In this document: piece by piece, positions 40,666 to 50,567 of the stretch
Numbering within the stretch: position 1 is the stretch's first letter
How the letters are laid out: each line of letters begins with the position of its first letter
From: Actinomycetes bacterium
GTDB lineage: Bacteria; Actinomycetota; Acidimicrobiia; Acidimicrobiales; Ilumatobacteraceae
Length of the DNA stretch: 52,204 nt
Assembly: GCA_025358125.1 (NCBI GenBank)
Contig: JANYKS010000029.1
Location: forward strand, 1 to 52,204
Reading direction: 5' to 3'
The notes under the pieces: generated by a model
What the model saw: only the letters and a program-made list of their open reading frames with translations
Told to the model about the DNA's origin: nothing
The model's database searches: none
Made by a program: the position numbers and the translations under genes

Positions 40666-42933
40666 ATGGCTGTCACAGCAGGAACTCCGATCGAACTGGT
40701 GCAGGGCGTCTACGACAGGCTCGCCGGCCGCGTCCAGATCGGACGAGCCCGCCTCGGCCGCCCGCTGACGCTGACCGAGAAGATCCTGATCAATCACCTC
40801 GTCGATCCCGACGGGCAGGAGATGGCGCGAGGCGCGAGCTACGCCGACTTCAACCCTGACCGCGTTGCGATGCAGGACGCGACCGCGCAGATGGCGCTGT
40901 TGCAGTTCATGACGGCCGGGCTCAGCGAAGCGATGGTGCCGAGCACCGTGCACTGCGATCACCTCATCGCCGCCAAGGCCGGCGCACGAATTGACATGGG
41001 CGTCGCGGTCGAAACCAACCGCGAGGTCTACGATTTCCTGCGCACCGTCTCGGCCAAGTACGCGATCGGTTTCTGGGGACCCGGTAGCGGCATCATCCAT
41101 CAGGTCGTGCTCGAGAACTACGCGTTCCCCGGCGGGATGATGATCGGCACCGACAGCCACACCCCCAACGCCGGCGGGCTCGGAATGGTGGCGATCGGTG
41201 TCGGTGGAGCCGATGCCGTCGATGTCATGACGGGTTTCGCGTTCAACGTGCGCTGGCCGAAGGTCATCGGGATCAAGCTCGAGGGAACACTCAGCGGCTG
41301 GTCGTCGCCCAAAGACGTGATCCTCGAGGTCGCCCGGGTGCTCACGGTCGAGGGTGGCACCGGCGCGATCGTCGAGTACTTCGGCCCCGGCGCCGACTCG
41401 ATCTCGGCCACCGGCAAGGCAACGATCTGCAATATGGGCGCCGAGATCGGCGCGACGTGCAGCCTGTTCGGCTACGACGCGAACATGGCCGTGTATCTCA
41501 AGGCAACCGGTAGGGAGACGATCGCCGCCGCCGCCGACCTCGTTGTCGCCGATCTCCGCCCCGACGACCGTGCATCGTACGACCAGGTCATCGAGATCGA
41601 CCTCGACCAGTTGCGGCCGCTGATCAACGGACCGCACTCCCCCGACCGCGCCAATCGGGTCGGAGCAGCCGTCGGCCGCGGGGCCCGCGCCAACTCATGG
41701 CCGCTCAAGATCAGCGCCGCGCTGATCGGCAGTTGCACCAACAGTTCGTACGAAGACATCACCCGCGCGGCATCAGTCGCCCGTCAGGCGGCGGCTGCCG
41801 GGCTGCGGACGAAGACCGATCTGTTGGTCAGCCCAGGCTCCGAGCAGATCAGGGCCACGATCGAGCGCGATGGCCTGCTCGCCGACCTCGAAGCGATCGG
41901 TGCGACTGTGTTGGCCAACGCTTGCGGTCCGTGCATCGGCCAGTGGGATCGTCCGACGTCGGAGAATGGCGTGGCGAACACGATCGTCAATAGCTTCAAC
42001 CGAAACTTCCCCAAGCGCAACGACGGCTCGGCCAACACGCTCAGCTTCGTCACCTCGCCGGACACCGTGATCGCACTCGCACTCGCCGGGCGGCTCGACT
42101 TCGACCCGACCACCGACACCATCACCAACCCCGACGGCGTCGAGGTGCTGCTCCAGGCCCCCGTCGGTGAGGTACTCCCCGCCCGTGGTTATGACCGGGG
42201 CCAGAACACCTTCACGCCTCCGCCCGCCGATGGTTCCGGCGTGGTCGTGGAGGTTTCGCCGGCGAGCGACCGGCTCCAGCTGTTGGCGCCGTTCGCGGCA
42301 TGGGACGGCGACGACTACATCGGGCTGCCGATCCTGATGAAGGCCGAGGGCAAGTGCACCACCGACCACATCTCGGCCGCCGGCAAATGGTTGAAGTACC
42401 GCGGGCACCTGGAAAACATCAGCGGCAACCTGTTCATCGGCGCGGTCAACGCGTTCGGTGGGGCGATCGGTGAGGCCACGAGCGTGATCGACGGCACCGT
42501 CGACAGCTATCCGAACCTGGCCAAGAAGTACTCGGAGGCCGGCGTCAGATGGTGCGCGATCGGCGACCGTAACTACGGGGAGGGATCGTCGCGCGAGCAC
42601 GCCGCGATGGAGCCTCGCTTCCGCGGTGGCGTCGTGATCCTGGCGAGGAGTTTCGCCCGGATCCACGAGACCAACCTCAAAAAGCAGGGGATGGTGCCGT
42701 TGACGTTCGCCGACCCGGCGACCTATGACCAGATCGGCGAGGACGACCGGATCAACGTGTTGAACCTGCCGCCGGTACCCGGCCAGAACGTGCGCTGCCA
42801 GATCGCGAAGCCCGACGGTTCAACGATCGACTTCGAGGGTCTGCACACCTTCAGCCCCGAGCAGATCGAGTGGTTCCGGGCCGGATCCGCGCTCAACGTC
42901 GTGCGCCGCAAGGTCGCCCAGGCCAAGGGATAG
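40666..42933 (+). CDS. acn: Aconitate hydratase
   Basis: 755-aa 4Fe-4S aconitase of the TCA cycle, interconverting citrate and isocitrate. Cluster ligands Cys357 ([11 protein letters not shown]), Cys420 and Cys423 (ACGPCIGQW) are present; substrate motifs include [12 protein letters not shown], and the swivel domain carries [15 protein letters not shown]. The length matches the mitochondrial-type aconitase group, shorter than bacterial AcnA of about 890 aa. Start ATG 40666 has no strong ribosome binding site (AAG only). A GntR-type palindrome lies in its promoter. Its last 114 bp overlap the convergent DUF2142-like gene. Confidence 0.95.
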   Translation: MAVTAGTPIELVQGVYDRLAGRVQIGRARLGRPLTLTEKILINHLVDPDGQEMARGASYADFNPDRVAMQDATAQMALLQFMTAGLSEAMVPSTVHCDHLIAAKAGARIDMGVAVETNREVYDFLRTVSAKYAIGFWGPGSGIIHQVVLENYAFPGGMMIGTDSHTPNAGGLGMVAIGVGGADAVDVMTGFAFNVRWPKVIGIKLEGTLSGWSSPKDVILEVARVLTVEGGTGAIVEYFGPGADSISATGKATICNMGAEIGATCSLFGYDANMAVYLKATGRETIAAAADLVVADLRPDDRASYDQVIEIDLDQLRPLINGPHSPDRANRVGAAVGRGARANSWPLKISAALIGSCTNSSYEDITRAASVARQAAAAGLRTKTDLLVSPGSEQIRATIERDGLLADLEAIGATVLANACGPCIGQWDRPTSENGVANTIVNSFNRNFPKRNDGSANTLSFVTSPDTVIALALAGRLDFDPTTDTITNPDGVEVLLQAPVGEVLPARGYDRGQNTFTPPPADGSGVVVEVSPASDRLQLLAPFAAWDGDDYIGLPILMKAEGKCTTDHISAAGKWLKYRGHLENISGNLFIGAVNAFGGAIGEATSVIDGTVDSYPNLAKKYSEAGVRWCAIGDRNYGEGSSREHAAMEPRFRGGVVILARSFARIHETNLKKQGMVPLTFADPATYDQIGEDDRINVLNLPPVPGQNVRCQIAKPDGSTIDFEGLHTFSPEQIEWFRAGSALNVVRRKVAQAKG

Positions 42934-44355
42934 GCCGAGGAGTAGCGCAACGAACAGCGCCGCGTTCACGCCAACGAGCACGAGCGGCGGCAGCGGCGGA
43001 TGCCACGCGGCTCGCGTGAACCACCACGACCCGTCGGTGCCGACCGTGAACCGCCGCAGCGCCGTCCAGAACGTCGCGACCTCTGCGATCGCGGGGAGCA
43101 TCAGCACGGCGAGCCGGACCCGACGCGAGCCGGACGTGTCGGCGCAACGGTCGAAGCCGAGGCCGAACCCGACGATGACCAAACCGATGCCGGTCGAGAT
43201 CGAGTAACGCCCCTGCCAGATGAAACCGACCCGGTGAGCGACGGTGACCTCGAACACGATCGGCGTCGCGAGCAGGAGCGCAGCGATCGAAACCCACGCC
43301 CATCGGATACCGGAGCGATTGGACAATACGAGCACGCCGGCGACGGCGATCAATATCCACCACGACAGCTGCGCGACCGACGGCGCCGAGAACTCGAGCC
43401 AGCCGAGCGAGCCCGCCATTTGGCGCAGGGTGCGCGAGGTGTCTTGCACCGCGCGCCGCAGCGTTGCGAGCAAGGAAAGTGTCGATGCCGTTCGCGGGTC
43501 GTTGACGTCCACGCTCGACCACCAGGTCCAGGCCGCGATTGACAGCACGGCCGTCAGCGGAGGGGCCAACAGCGCGGTGCGAGCCTGCCACGAGGGAACC
43601 AGCCGCAACACCTGGCGCCAGCCTCCGCGGCCGACGAGCACGACGACGACCATCGCCACGACGGCGATCACCGCGATCGGACGGATCGCGATCGCGAGTG
43701 CGGCCGGAACGCTGAACCACGCAATCTCGCCAGCCGATGCCGTGCCGGCGCGTAGCAGCCTGACGACCGCGACCCATGCCAGCGCTGCCAACAAGATCTC
43801 CAACGAGTTCGGGTTCACGACACCGAAGAGGAACCAAGCCGCCGGCGTGAGCCCGGCGACAACGAGCCCTGGCGGGCCGATCGATCGCGACCGGCCGAGC
43901 GCACACGCGAGTGCGAGGGCGCACCATGCCGCAGCGATGATCCGGTACCACACGACCTGCGACGGATCCGCGAACAGCCGAACCGGAATGCCGACCATCG
44001 CGTAGTAGAGCGGCGGGTTCGTTCCCGCTGACGTCGCGGCGCGGGCCGTGCCGACGATCCCTTCTGCTGCTACCGCGCAGACTGCAGGGCGTCGAGCGGC
44101 GTGACGGAAACACGACGGATCGCCGCTCGCGAGAACTGCCGGAACGACCACGGCGCGGAATCCCGGCGCAAGTCCCGGCACCGGCCGACCCTCGAACTCA
44201 CCGTTCGCGACCGCCGCCGCGCGCAGCACGTGGGCCGGCTCGTCAGGTCCTGCGTAGCGAGCCGTTGCCAGCGACCATGTCACCATCAGGCCGAGTGCGA
44301 CGACGACGGTCGCACCGCAACGAGCGATCGTTGCCCGATCGAAGCGCCGGCTCAT
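42820..44355 (-). CDS. Polytopic membrane protein, DUF2142/GT-C-like
   Basis: 511-aa integral membrane protein with roughly 11-13 helices. A first loop [14 protein letters not shown] with acidic residues following helix I resembles GT-C glycosyltransferases and DUF2142 proteins, which are often near cell-envelope polysaccharide genes. Function is not established. The start ATG at 44355 has no ribosome binding site; a TACGCT box on its strand overlaps the TAGCGT box of the divergent exported protein. The C-terminal hydrophilic tail (about 38 codons) lies antisense to the end of acn. Confidence 0.8.
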   Translation of the reverse strand: MSRRFDRATIARCGATVVVALGLMVTWSLATARYAGPDEPAHVLRAAAVANGEFEGRPVPGLAPGFRAVVVPAVLASGDPSCFRHAARRPAVCAVAAEGIVGTARAATSAGTNPPLYYAMVGIPVRLFADPSQVVWYRIIAAAWCALALACALGRSRSIGPPGLVVAGLTPAAWFLFGVVNPNSLEILLAALAWVAVVRLLRAGTASAGEIAWFSVPAALAIAIRPIAVIAVVAMVVVVLVGRGGWRQVLRLVPSWQARTALLAPPLTAVLSIAAWTWWSSVDVNDPRTASTLSLLATLRRAVQDTSRTLRQMAGSLGWLEFSAPSVAQLSWWILIAVAGVLVLSNRSGIRWAWVSIAALLLATPIVFEVTVAHRVGFIWQGRYSISTGIGLVIVGFGLGFDRCADTSGSRRVRLAVLMLPAIAEVATFWTALRRFTVGTDGSWWFTRAAWHPPLPPLVLVGVNAALFVALLLGLSLGLGDLAAHDVERGSGPEPLDLLGAEGVQTLEVDR

Positions 44356-44394
44356 GCCGGCTGGGAGTGCCGGAGATGGGGCATCGCCCGACGC

Positions 44395-44401
44395 TAGCGT
44401 A
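44395..44401. promoter_or_regulatory. Overlapping divergent -10 boxes
   Basis: TAGCGT (44395-44400, plus) lies 7 nt before the exported-protein ATG. TACGCT (44396-44401, minus) could serve the DUF2142-like gene with a leader of about 30 nt. Confidence 0.35.
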
Positions 44402-44407
44402 CGACCG

Positions 44408-45052
44408 ATGGAGCCAACCCCGGGATCGACCCGCAAACGCCTCACCGTCGTGGTTGCTGTGGTCGCGGTGCTCGCGGCAGGGGCCATCATTGCCTTCGCC
44501 GGGCGGAGCAACGACTCCGCGACATCGTCGCCCTCGTCGAACAGCAGCGTCGACATCGGCGCCGCGCCGGTGCCCAATGGCTCGACGCCTGGGTCGCAAC
44601 AGTTCGATAGAGCGCTGCTGGCGCCCGGCATGTTCGACTGCACCAAGCCTGGCGAGTGGCAGCCGTACAAGGAGCGTCCGCTCGTCATCGAAGTCGGCGA
44701 GCCGACGGTCGGCGAAGCGTGCCGCGAAGACCTCGTGACGCTGCCCATCGGTTGGTGCGCCAAGGCCACCTGCACCAAGGTGCCCGACAACTGGGACATC
44801 CGTCTCCGCGCCGGCACGCCGGCCGACTTGCTGTTGGTTCTCGTCACGCCGACCGACGCCCATTCGGCCGGTTTCTACTGCTTTCGCAATCTCACGATCG
44901 CGCCGGTGCAGTTCCTCCCGATCGACACCACGATCGATCGAGCGTGTCCTGCCGTGACCCCCAGCAACTCGGTCGATATTCCCTACGTGCCACCGGCCAC
45001 CGCCGACATTCCATACGTTCCGCCAGCGACCTTGGACATTCCGGGCGGCTGA
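44408..45052 (+). CDS. Exported protein of unknown function with a short C-terminal repeat
   Basis: 214-aa protein. A signal anchor (about residues 11-31) follows a basic N-terminus, then a Ser/Asn/Pro-rich linker and a folded part with six cysteines that could form disulfides outside the cell. The end carries the nonapeptide DIPYVPPAT twice in tandem, then a shortened third. No known family is recognised. ATG 44408 has TAGCGT at 7 nt upstream. It is divergent from the DUF2142-like membrane protein and convergent with the repeat-sortase gene, all three envelope proteins. Confidence 0.7.
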   Translation: MEPTPGSTRKRLTVVVAVVAVLAAGAIIAFAGRSNDSATSSPSSNSSVDIGAAPVPNGSTPGSQQFDRALLAPGMFDCTKPGEWQPYKERPLVIEVGEPTVGEACREDLVTLPIGWCAKATCTKVPDNWDIRLRAGTPADLLLVLVTPTDAHSAGFYCFRNLTIAPVQFLPIDTTIDRACPAVTPSNSVDIPYVPPATADIPYVPPATLDIPGG

Positions 45053-45100
45053 AGCACCGCCGCCCACATCATCGCCCTTGCCCTCTGCCGAGTTGGCGTT

Positions 45101-45132
45101 CCGATCACGATCGATCCGGATCGAGCGATCGG
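45101..45132. terminator. Stem-loop between convergent genes
   Basis: Outer arms CCGATC (45101-45106) and GATCGG (45127-45132) enclose the perfect palindrome TCGATCCGGATCGA (45111-45124). It lies in the 121-bp gap between convergent stops and is probably a bidirectional terminator. Confidence 0.45.
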
Positions 45133-45173
45133 CGAGAGCGCCCGCCGTTGTCCGTCGACGCCGACCGGGCTGC

Positions 45174-46877
45174 CTACTCTCCGTCGACGCCGATCAGCGA
45201 GAACGTGACGACGATGCGGAACCGGATGTCGGTCGGCAAGAAGTTCGGCTTCGAGCAGGCGACGACAGAAACGCTCGGAAGGGGCGATTGGAGGCCGACG
45301 TTGTAGATCGCGCTCGCGGTGCTGTCGGTGAGATCGCGTCGGTCGTACCGATAATGAAAGACCCGGCCGTCGCCGGTGGAGAGAGTGATCTCGTCGCCGG
45401 GGCCGACCTGATCGAGGTAACGGAAGAAGCCGCCGTGCTCGGTGCGGTGACCGAACAGCACCATGTGGCTTTGCTCGCCGGCAAAGCCCGTACCGGGCCA
45501 ATGGCCGATGAAGCCGTTGTCGACGATGTTCTTGCCGATGCCCTCGACGACCGTGCCGGTCCTGGCGAGCTTGGGGATATCGAGGATGTACGGCAGCGCA
45601 GCGGGTGGCGTTGGCGGCGGGACGATGTTGATCGGCGCCGGCAGCACCGCTTGGGCCGGCTGGCCGATGAAGTACCCGGCGACATCGACGACCAGATGTG
45701 CGCCGCCCTGCGTGTAGACCGCGACACCAGCGGTGGATGTGCGCAGGATGGCGTGATTGGCGATGGTCTGATTGCTGTATGACGCGTTCAAGTTCGATGC
45801 GAGCGGGCGGACGGTGCGGGCCGGATATCCCGTGAAATAGCCGGCGCGGCGGGTTTGTGTCGCCGTCAGGTTGACCACCACCGCCTGCGACTGCGCCAGT
45901 CCGGCGTAGCCGAACTCGACCGTCCAGCCGGCGTACAACCGCCCGATCGCCAGCTCACGCGTGTCGAGCGTTCGATACGGGGCGTTCGGCACGAACAGAC
46001 CGGTTGCAGCGGGGGCATCCGTCGGACCGCTGAAGTAGCCGGCGACGTCGACGACGAGATGGCCGCCGGAAGACGAGAACACATCGATCCCTCTGACGCC
46101 ACCGACCGTGCCGATCGGCAGGATTGCCTGATTCGCTCGGGTCTGTTTGGCAGCGTCGGTGTTCACACTCGACGAATCGGGTTGCGTTCCACCGGCTGGG
46201 AACCCAGTCCAAAATCCAGGTCCGTTCGACTCGGTGACGGTGAGGTTGACCACGACTGCCGAGGCCGTTGCCGGCACGACAGCTGCCACACTCACCCGCC
46301 GTGTCTCTCCCAGCGCGACCTTGGCCCCCAGGTCACGGGTATCGAGTACTCGGAACGCGGTTTCGAGGCCGACGAACCGACCGGCGGACACAGCGTCGGA
46401 CACCGGCACATAGGCGCCATTGACGTCGACGACGATGTCGGCCGGGCTCTGGGTGTAGATGTCGACCGCCCCGCCCGCGCCGAGACGGACGGTCACGAGG
46501 TTCGGTATGACCTGCCCGGCGCGCTCGATGTTCACGTTCGAGGCGAGCGGACGCGTCGTGCCGGCCGGGAAGACCGTGACGTAGCCGGCAAGCGAGGTAT
46601 TGACGACCGTGACGTTCAAGACGGCTGTCGTCGCGTTCGCGGGCACGCCGCCACGACCGGCGATCTGGACCCGAATGGTGTTCGGGTCGAGGTCGGTGAA
46701 GCCACCGACGCCCTGTTCGGGCCGCGTGTCGGCGAGCCTCGACGGCGGTACCGACACGAACGACGAGGCCCCGGACGGCAGGCCAACGACAGCCGGCAGC
46801 AGTCTGGACAGACTGCCCGCGAACGGAACCACGGCTCCCAACGAGAGAAACGTGCGACGCGACAGCGTCGAGCTCAT
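45174..46877 (-). CDS. Tat-exported three-repeat protein with C-terminal sortase domain
   Basis: 567-aa protein. Twin-arginine signal LSRRTFLSLGA (5-15), then three homologous repeats of about 120-125 aa (about 42-160, 166-285, 292-405), each with R-x-L/A-D-T-R near the start, an NVTV/NLTV strand and VVDV-x-G-A/Y-Y/F at the end. A Pro-rich linker (411-427) follows, then a sortase domain (about 430-567) with His477 (FGHRTEHGG), Cys541 (VVACSKPN) and Arg554 (DIRFRIVV). Class E/F-like transpeptidase activity on wall proteins is inferred. The repeats are an adhesin-like module common in some actinobacteria. GAGGG lies 8 nt before ATG 46877. The gene is separate from any visible sortase substrate. 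Confidence 0.82.
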   Translation of the reverse strand: MSSTLSRRTFLSLGAVVPFAGSLSRLLPAVVGLPSGASSFVSVPPSRLADTRPEQGVGGFTDLDPNTIRVQIAGRGGVPANATTAVLNVTVVNTSLAGYVTVFPAGTTRPLASNVNIERAGQVIPNLVTVRLGAGGAVDIYTQSPADIVVDVNGAYVPVSDAVSAGRFVGLETAFRVLDTRDLGAKVALGETRRVSVAAVVPATASAVVVNLTVTESNGPGFWTGFPAGGTQPDSSSVNTDAAKQTRANQAILPIGTVGGVRGIDVFSSSGGHLVVDVAGYFSGPTDAPAATGLFVPNAPYRTLDTRELAIGRLYAGWTVEFGYAGLAQSQAVVVNLTATQTRRAGYFTGYPARTVRPLASNLNASYSNQTIANHAILRTSTAGVAVYTQGGAHLVVDVAGYFIGQPAQAVLPAPINIVPPPTPPAALPYILDIPKLARTGTVVEGIGKNIVDNGFIGHWPGTGFAGEQSHMVLFGHRTEHGGFFRYLDQVGPGDEITLSTGDGRVFHYRYDRRDLTDSTASAIYNVGLQSPLPSVSVVACSKPNFLPTDIRFRIVVTFSLIGVDGE

Positions 46878-46980
46878 GTGGGGAACCCTCGGAACCGTAT
46901 CGAATCCACGCTCAATGAACCTGTTCTCCCGAACTCGCCACAGCAGGCGCGCTTGCGTCCCGCAAGAGTAGAGCACAGAG

Positions 46981-47991
46981 TCATCGTGACGCGGCCATCG
47001 CGCGGAGTGCCTCGAGCACTGCATCGGGCGAAACCCCCGCCACCACGTCGACGCCGGCCAAGCTGTCGAGCACGAACGTCAGACCGTCGAGCGCCTTCTT
47101 GTCGCGGCCCATCAGCGCGAGCAGCGCGCGATGGTCGTACGGGGGAAGTGCCGTGTCGAGTTCGTACGCGTCGCGAACGATTTCGTAGTGCTGCTCGACC
47201 CGTCGCTCGTCGATTCGGCCGAGAACCCGGCCGAGGTGTGCGGCGTAGATCAGCCCGATCGCAACCGCCTCGCCGTGGGCCAACTCGAAGTCGCTCGCGA
47301 TCTCGAGTGCGTGGGCGAGGGTGTGGCCGTAGTTGAGCAGAACTCGCCGATCCCCCTCACGCTCGTCGGCTCCGACGATGGCGGCCTTGATCTCGACGCA
47401 GCGGGCGACACGATCGGCGAGTTCCATCGCAAGCAAGTCATCGCCGGTGAGAAAATGGTACTTGGCCATCTCGCCCATCCCGCACCGGATCTCGCGTGGT
47501 GCCAGGGTGGCCAGCGCATCGAGGTCGCACAGCACTCCTGACGGTTGCCAGAACGCACCGACGAGGTTCTTTCCGGCCGTCAGATTGACGCCTGTCTTGC
47601 CGCCGATCGCGGCGTCGACCATGCCGAGCAACGTGGTCGGCACATGCACGACTGGTATCCCCCGATGCCACGAAGCCGCCGCGAAGCCGGCGACGTCGGT
47701 GACCATTCCACCGCCGACGCCGATCACCACATCGTTGCGGGTAAGGCCCATCGCGGCGAACCCGTTGCACAGGGTCTCGATCGTGGCGAGCGTCTTGTGT
47801 TGCTCGCCGCGGCCGATCGTGAAGACCTCGTGCGCCAGACCGGGATCGATGCTCAGCGGAATTCCGTCCTGGGTCACGATCGCTGCGCGGCGGGCCGTGG
47901 CGGGCAGCAACGACGAGAGCTCGCCGCGCACGCCATGACCGACGATCACGTCGTAGCTGCGGTCCGCCAGATCGACTCGGATGGTGCGCAT
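46981..47991 (-). CDS. aroB: 3-dehydroquinate synthase
   Basis: 336-aa NAD- and zinc-dependent enzyme that closes the shikimate ring from DAHP. Motifs VIGVGGGMVTDVAGFAAA, PTTLLGMVDAAIGGKTGVN and LLNYGHTLAHALE (metal histidines) are complete. GAGGTGA lies 8 nt before ATG 47991. The frame opens further upstream but without similarity. It is the last gene of aroC-aroK-aroB, with 8 bp to aroK. Same direction as the sortase gene further on, with a 103-bp gap. Confidence 0.95.
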   Translation of the reverse strand: MRTIRVDLADRSYDVIVGHGVRGELSSLLPATARRAAIVTQDGIPLSIDPGLAHEVFTIGRGEQHKTLATIETLCNGFAAMGLTRNDVVIGVGGGMVTDVAGFAAASWHRGIPVVHVPTTLLGMVDAAIGGKTGVNLTAGKNLVGAFWQPSGVLCDLDALATLAPREIRCGMGEMAKYHFLTGDDLLAMELADRVARCVEIKAAIVGADEREGDRRVLLNYGHTLAHALEIASDFELAHGEAVAIGLIYAAHLGRVLGRIDERRVEQHYEIVRDAYELDTALPPYDHRALLALMGRDKKALDGLTFVLDSLAGVDVVAGVSPDAVLEALRAMAASR

Positions 47992-47999
47992 CGCAGACG

Positions 48000-48512
48000 T
48001 CACCTCAGCACCGCCTCGACGACCTCGTTGACGGATCGGTTGTCGACCGTCACGATCGCATCCGCGACCTCTCGGTACATCTCGGCCCGGTCGTCGTACA
48101 TCTGTCGCAATGTAGCCTCCGGATCTTCGTCGATCAGTGGCCGGTGCGAGCCGCCCTTGACACGATCTGCGAGCAGACCCGGATCGGCGCGCAACCAGAC
48201 GATGCGCGCCCGCGAATCGTGCAGCAGCCGGCGGTTCTCCGGCCGCAGCACGACCCCGCCTGCTGCCGCGATCACCGCCATTTCCGGCCACGCCAGCGCC
48301 TCCGCGAGCACTGCGGTCTCGACCAATCGGAACGCATCCTCGCCATCGGATCGGAAGATGTCACGAACGGTGCGACCCTCGCGGGCTTCGATCATCGCGT
48401 CCGAATCGAGTAACGGCCGTCCCAACCGGGTGGCGATCGCCCGACCGACGGTCGTCTTGCCAGAGCCCATCATGCCGACCAGCACAAGGTGCCGGTCGAC
48501 GATCGCACTCAA
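48000..48512 (-). CDS. aroK: Shikimate kinase
   Basis: 170-aa P-loop kinase that phosphorylates shikimate. GMMGSGKTTVG (13-23), DSDAMIE for the shikimate site, GGVVLRPENR and the lid KGGSHRPLIDED are present. Start TTG 48512 gives a normal N-terminus; upstream in-frame sequence belongs to the aroC antisense frame. It lies 10 bp after aroC and 8 bp before the aroB ATG. Confidence 0.93.
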   Translation of the reverse strand: MSAIVDRHLVLVGMMGSGKTTVGRAIATRLGRPLLDSDAMIEAREGRTVRDIFRSDGEDAFRLVETAVLAEALAWPEMAVIAAAGGVVLRPENRRLLHDSRARIVWLRADPGLLADRVKGGSHRPLIDEDPEATLRQMYDDRAEMYREVADAIVTVDNRSVNEVVEAVLR

Positions 48513-48522
48513 TCGGTCACGC

Positions 48523-49686
48523 TCATCGCAGCGATGCGTCGAAGGCCCGCGCGTTGCGGACGAATTCGTCGACGGAATCGCCACCGAACTTGCGCTGGGC
48601 CTCTGTGGCCAGCACGAGCGCGACCATCGTCTCGGCGACGACACCCATCGCCGGGACCGCGGTGACGTCGGTGCGCTCCTTGAAGCTGACGGTCTCCTCC
48701 TTGGTGATGATGTCCACCGTGGCGAGCGTCGGCTTGTTCAGGGTCGCGAGCGGCTTCATCGCGGCCCGGACCACGACGACCTCGCCCGTCGTCATCCCGC
48801 CCTCGGTGCCGCCGGCGAGCACTGTTTCGCGACGGTACGACTCGGTCGCGGCGTCCCACGAGATCGCGTCGTGAGCGGCGCTGCCGCGGCGACCGGCGAC
48901 CTCGAACCCGTCGCCGATCTCCACCCCCTTGACAGCCTGGATGCTCATCACGGCCTGGGCCAGCAGGGCATCGAGCTTGCGGTCCCAGTGCACATGGCTG
49001 CCGATGCCCACCGGTACGCCGTACGCCAACACCTCGACGATGCCGCCCAGCGAATCGCCGTCCTTGGCAGCAGCTTTGATCTCCTCGATCATCGCGTCCT
49101 CCGCCGCCTTGTCGAAGCAGCGCACCGGCGACTCGTCGATCCGCTCGAGATCGGCCATCGTCGGCAGTTGACCGGCCTTGGAGCGGGCCGGGCCCATCTG
49201 GATCACGTGCGACAGAATTCCGATGCCGAGCGTGCCGAGCAATTTCTTGGCCAGTGCTCCGGCCGCGACGCGGGCCGCGGTTTCGCGGGCACTCGCCCGC
49301 TCGAGCACATCGCGGGCGTCGGTGAAGCCGTACTTCTGCATCCCGGCGAGATCGGCGTGGCCGGGTCGCGGCTGGGTGAGGGGATCCTTGGTGACGCCCG
49401 GTGCGGGCGACATCTCCTCGTGCCACTTGTCGCTGCGGAACCACTCGCTGTTCTTGATCTCGATCGCGACCGGTGAGCCGAGCGTCCTGCCGTGGCGGAT
49501 CCCGCCGACCAGCGTGATCTCGTCGGCCTCGAACCGCTGCCGCGGGCCGCGTCCGTACCCGAGGCGACGTCGGGCCATCTCGGCCTGCACCTCTTCGACC
49601 GTGATCTCCAGCCCGGCGGGCAGTCCCTCGACGATGACCACGAGTGCCTGGCCATGGGATTCGCCGGCGGTGAGGTATCGAAGCAT
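48523..49686 (-). CDS. aroC: Chorismate synthase
   Basis: 387-aa FMN-dependent enzyme that makes chorismate from EPSP. N-terminal [47 protein letters not shown] and the C-terminal [11 protein letters not shown] are diagnostic. It heads the aroC-aroK-aroB unit. The ATG at 49686 has TAACCT 7 nt upstream and no Shine-Dalgarno sequence. aroE ends 41 bp before it, so a promoter in this gap is likely. Confidence 0.96.
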   Translation of the reverse strand: MLRYLTAGESHGQALVVIVEGLPAGLEITVEEVQAEMARRRLGYGRGPRQRFEADEITLVGGIRHGRTLGSPVAIEIKNSEWFRSDKWHEEMSPAPGVTKDPLTQPRPGHADLAGMQKYGFTDARDVLERASARETAARVAAGALAKKLLGTLGIGILSHVIQMGPARSKAGQLPTMADLERIDESPVRCFDKAAEDAMIEEIKAAAKDGDSLGGIVEVLAYGVPVGIGSHVHWDRKLDALLAQAVMSIQAVKGVEIGDGFEVAGRRGSAAHDAISWDAATESYRRETVLAGGTEGGMTTGEVVVVRAAMKPLATLNKPTLATVDIITKEETVSFKERTDVTAVPAMGVVAETMVALVLATEAQRKFGGDSVDEFVRNARAFDASLR

Positions 49687-49693
49687 CGCAAGC

Positions 49694-49699
49694 AGGTTA
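49694..49699 (-). promoter_or_regulatory. -10-like box of the aroC-aroK-aroB unit
   Basis: TAACCT on the minus strand, 7 nt before the aroC ATG, in the 41-bp gap after aroE. Confidence 0.4.
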
Positions 49700-49727
49700 G
49701 CGGTGACGTACCACCAGTCCGTAGGAC

Positions 49728-50567
49728 TTAGCGCAGGGTTGCTGCCCGGTCGGCGAGTTCTTGCTCGGCTGCCGCCCGCATCACTGCCGGATTCGGCCGT
49801 TGGCCGGTCCACAGTTCCTGCTGCAGCACGGCTTGCTGGACGAGCATCCCGAGCCCGTCGACGACCGTGGCCCCACGGGCTCGTGCGGCCGTGAGAAAGG
49901 CGGTCTCGAGCGGATGGTAGACGACGTCGGCGACGACTTGGCCGGCACGGAGCAGGTCGAGATCACACGGCGTGTCGAGCGATCCCATACCGATCGATGT
50001 TGCGTTGACGACCAGATCCGCCGTCGTGATGTCTGCGGCTCCCCCCACCGAGCCTCGCTCTCCGGCGAGCGCAGCCGCGACGCGGGCCCGGTCTGGCGAG
50101 CGGTTCACCACGGCAATGTGCGCCGCCCCGCTGCGGGTCAGCGCGTCGATCACGGCTCGCGCTGCTCCCCCAGCGCCGAGCACGGCCACATTCATCCCAT
50201 CCGGGTCGACACCGGCTTCGTAGAGCGAGGCAACGAAACCGGCCCCGTCGGTGCTGTGGCCGGCGAGGCGTCCGTCGGGCTGGAGCACCACGGTGTTGGC
50301 GGAGCGGAGCGCCGACGCAGCCGGATCGAGTACATCGACCGCCGCCGCAACATCGTCCTTGTGCGGCATCGTGACCGACAGACCGGCGATGCCGAGGACG
50401 CGCATCGCCGCGAGGGCGTCGACTGCGGCACCCGGCGCCACCTCGAACGCCGCATAGACCCAGTCGAGCCCGCCGTCGAGGAACGCGGCGTTGTGGATCA
50501 CCGGGCTGAGGCTGTGGCTCACCGGTGAGCCGATCACCGCCGCGAGCCGGGTCGTCCCGGTGATCAC
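49728..50567 (-). CDS. aroE: Shikimate dehydrogenase
   Basis: 279-aa NADP-dependent enzyme reducing 3-dehydroshikimate. SHSLSP (17-22), catalytic Lys70 (SVTMPHKDD), Asn91 and Asp107 (HSTDGAGF), and the nucleotide fold [15 protein letters not shown] are present. Start GTG 50567 overlaps the mltG stop (GTGA), typical of translational coupling in ruvX-mltG-aroE. The upstream in-frame extension has no similarity. Confidence 0.95.
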   Translation of the reverse strand: MITGTTRLAAVIGSPVSHSLSPVIHNAAFLDGGLDWVYAAFEVAPGAAVDALAAMRVLGIAGLSVTMPHKDDVAAAVDVLDPAASALRSANTVVLQPDGRLAGHSTDGAGFVASLYEAGVDPDGMNVAVLGAGGAARAVIDALTRSGAAHIAVVNRSPDRARVAAALAGERGSVGGAADITTADLVVNATSIGMGSLDTPCDLDLLRAGQVVADVVYHPLETAFLTAARARGATVVDGLGMLVQQAVLQQELWTGQRPNPAVMRAAAEQELADRAATLR

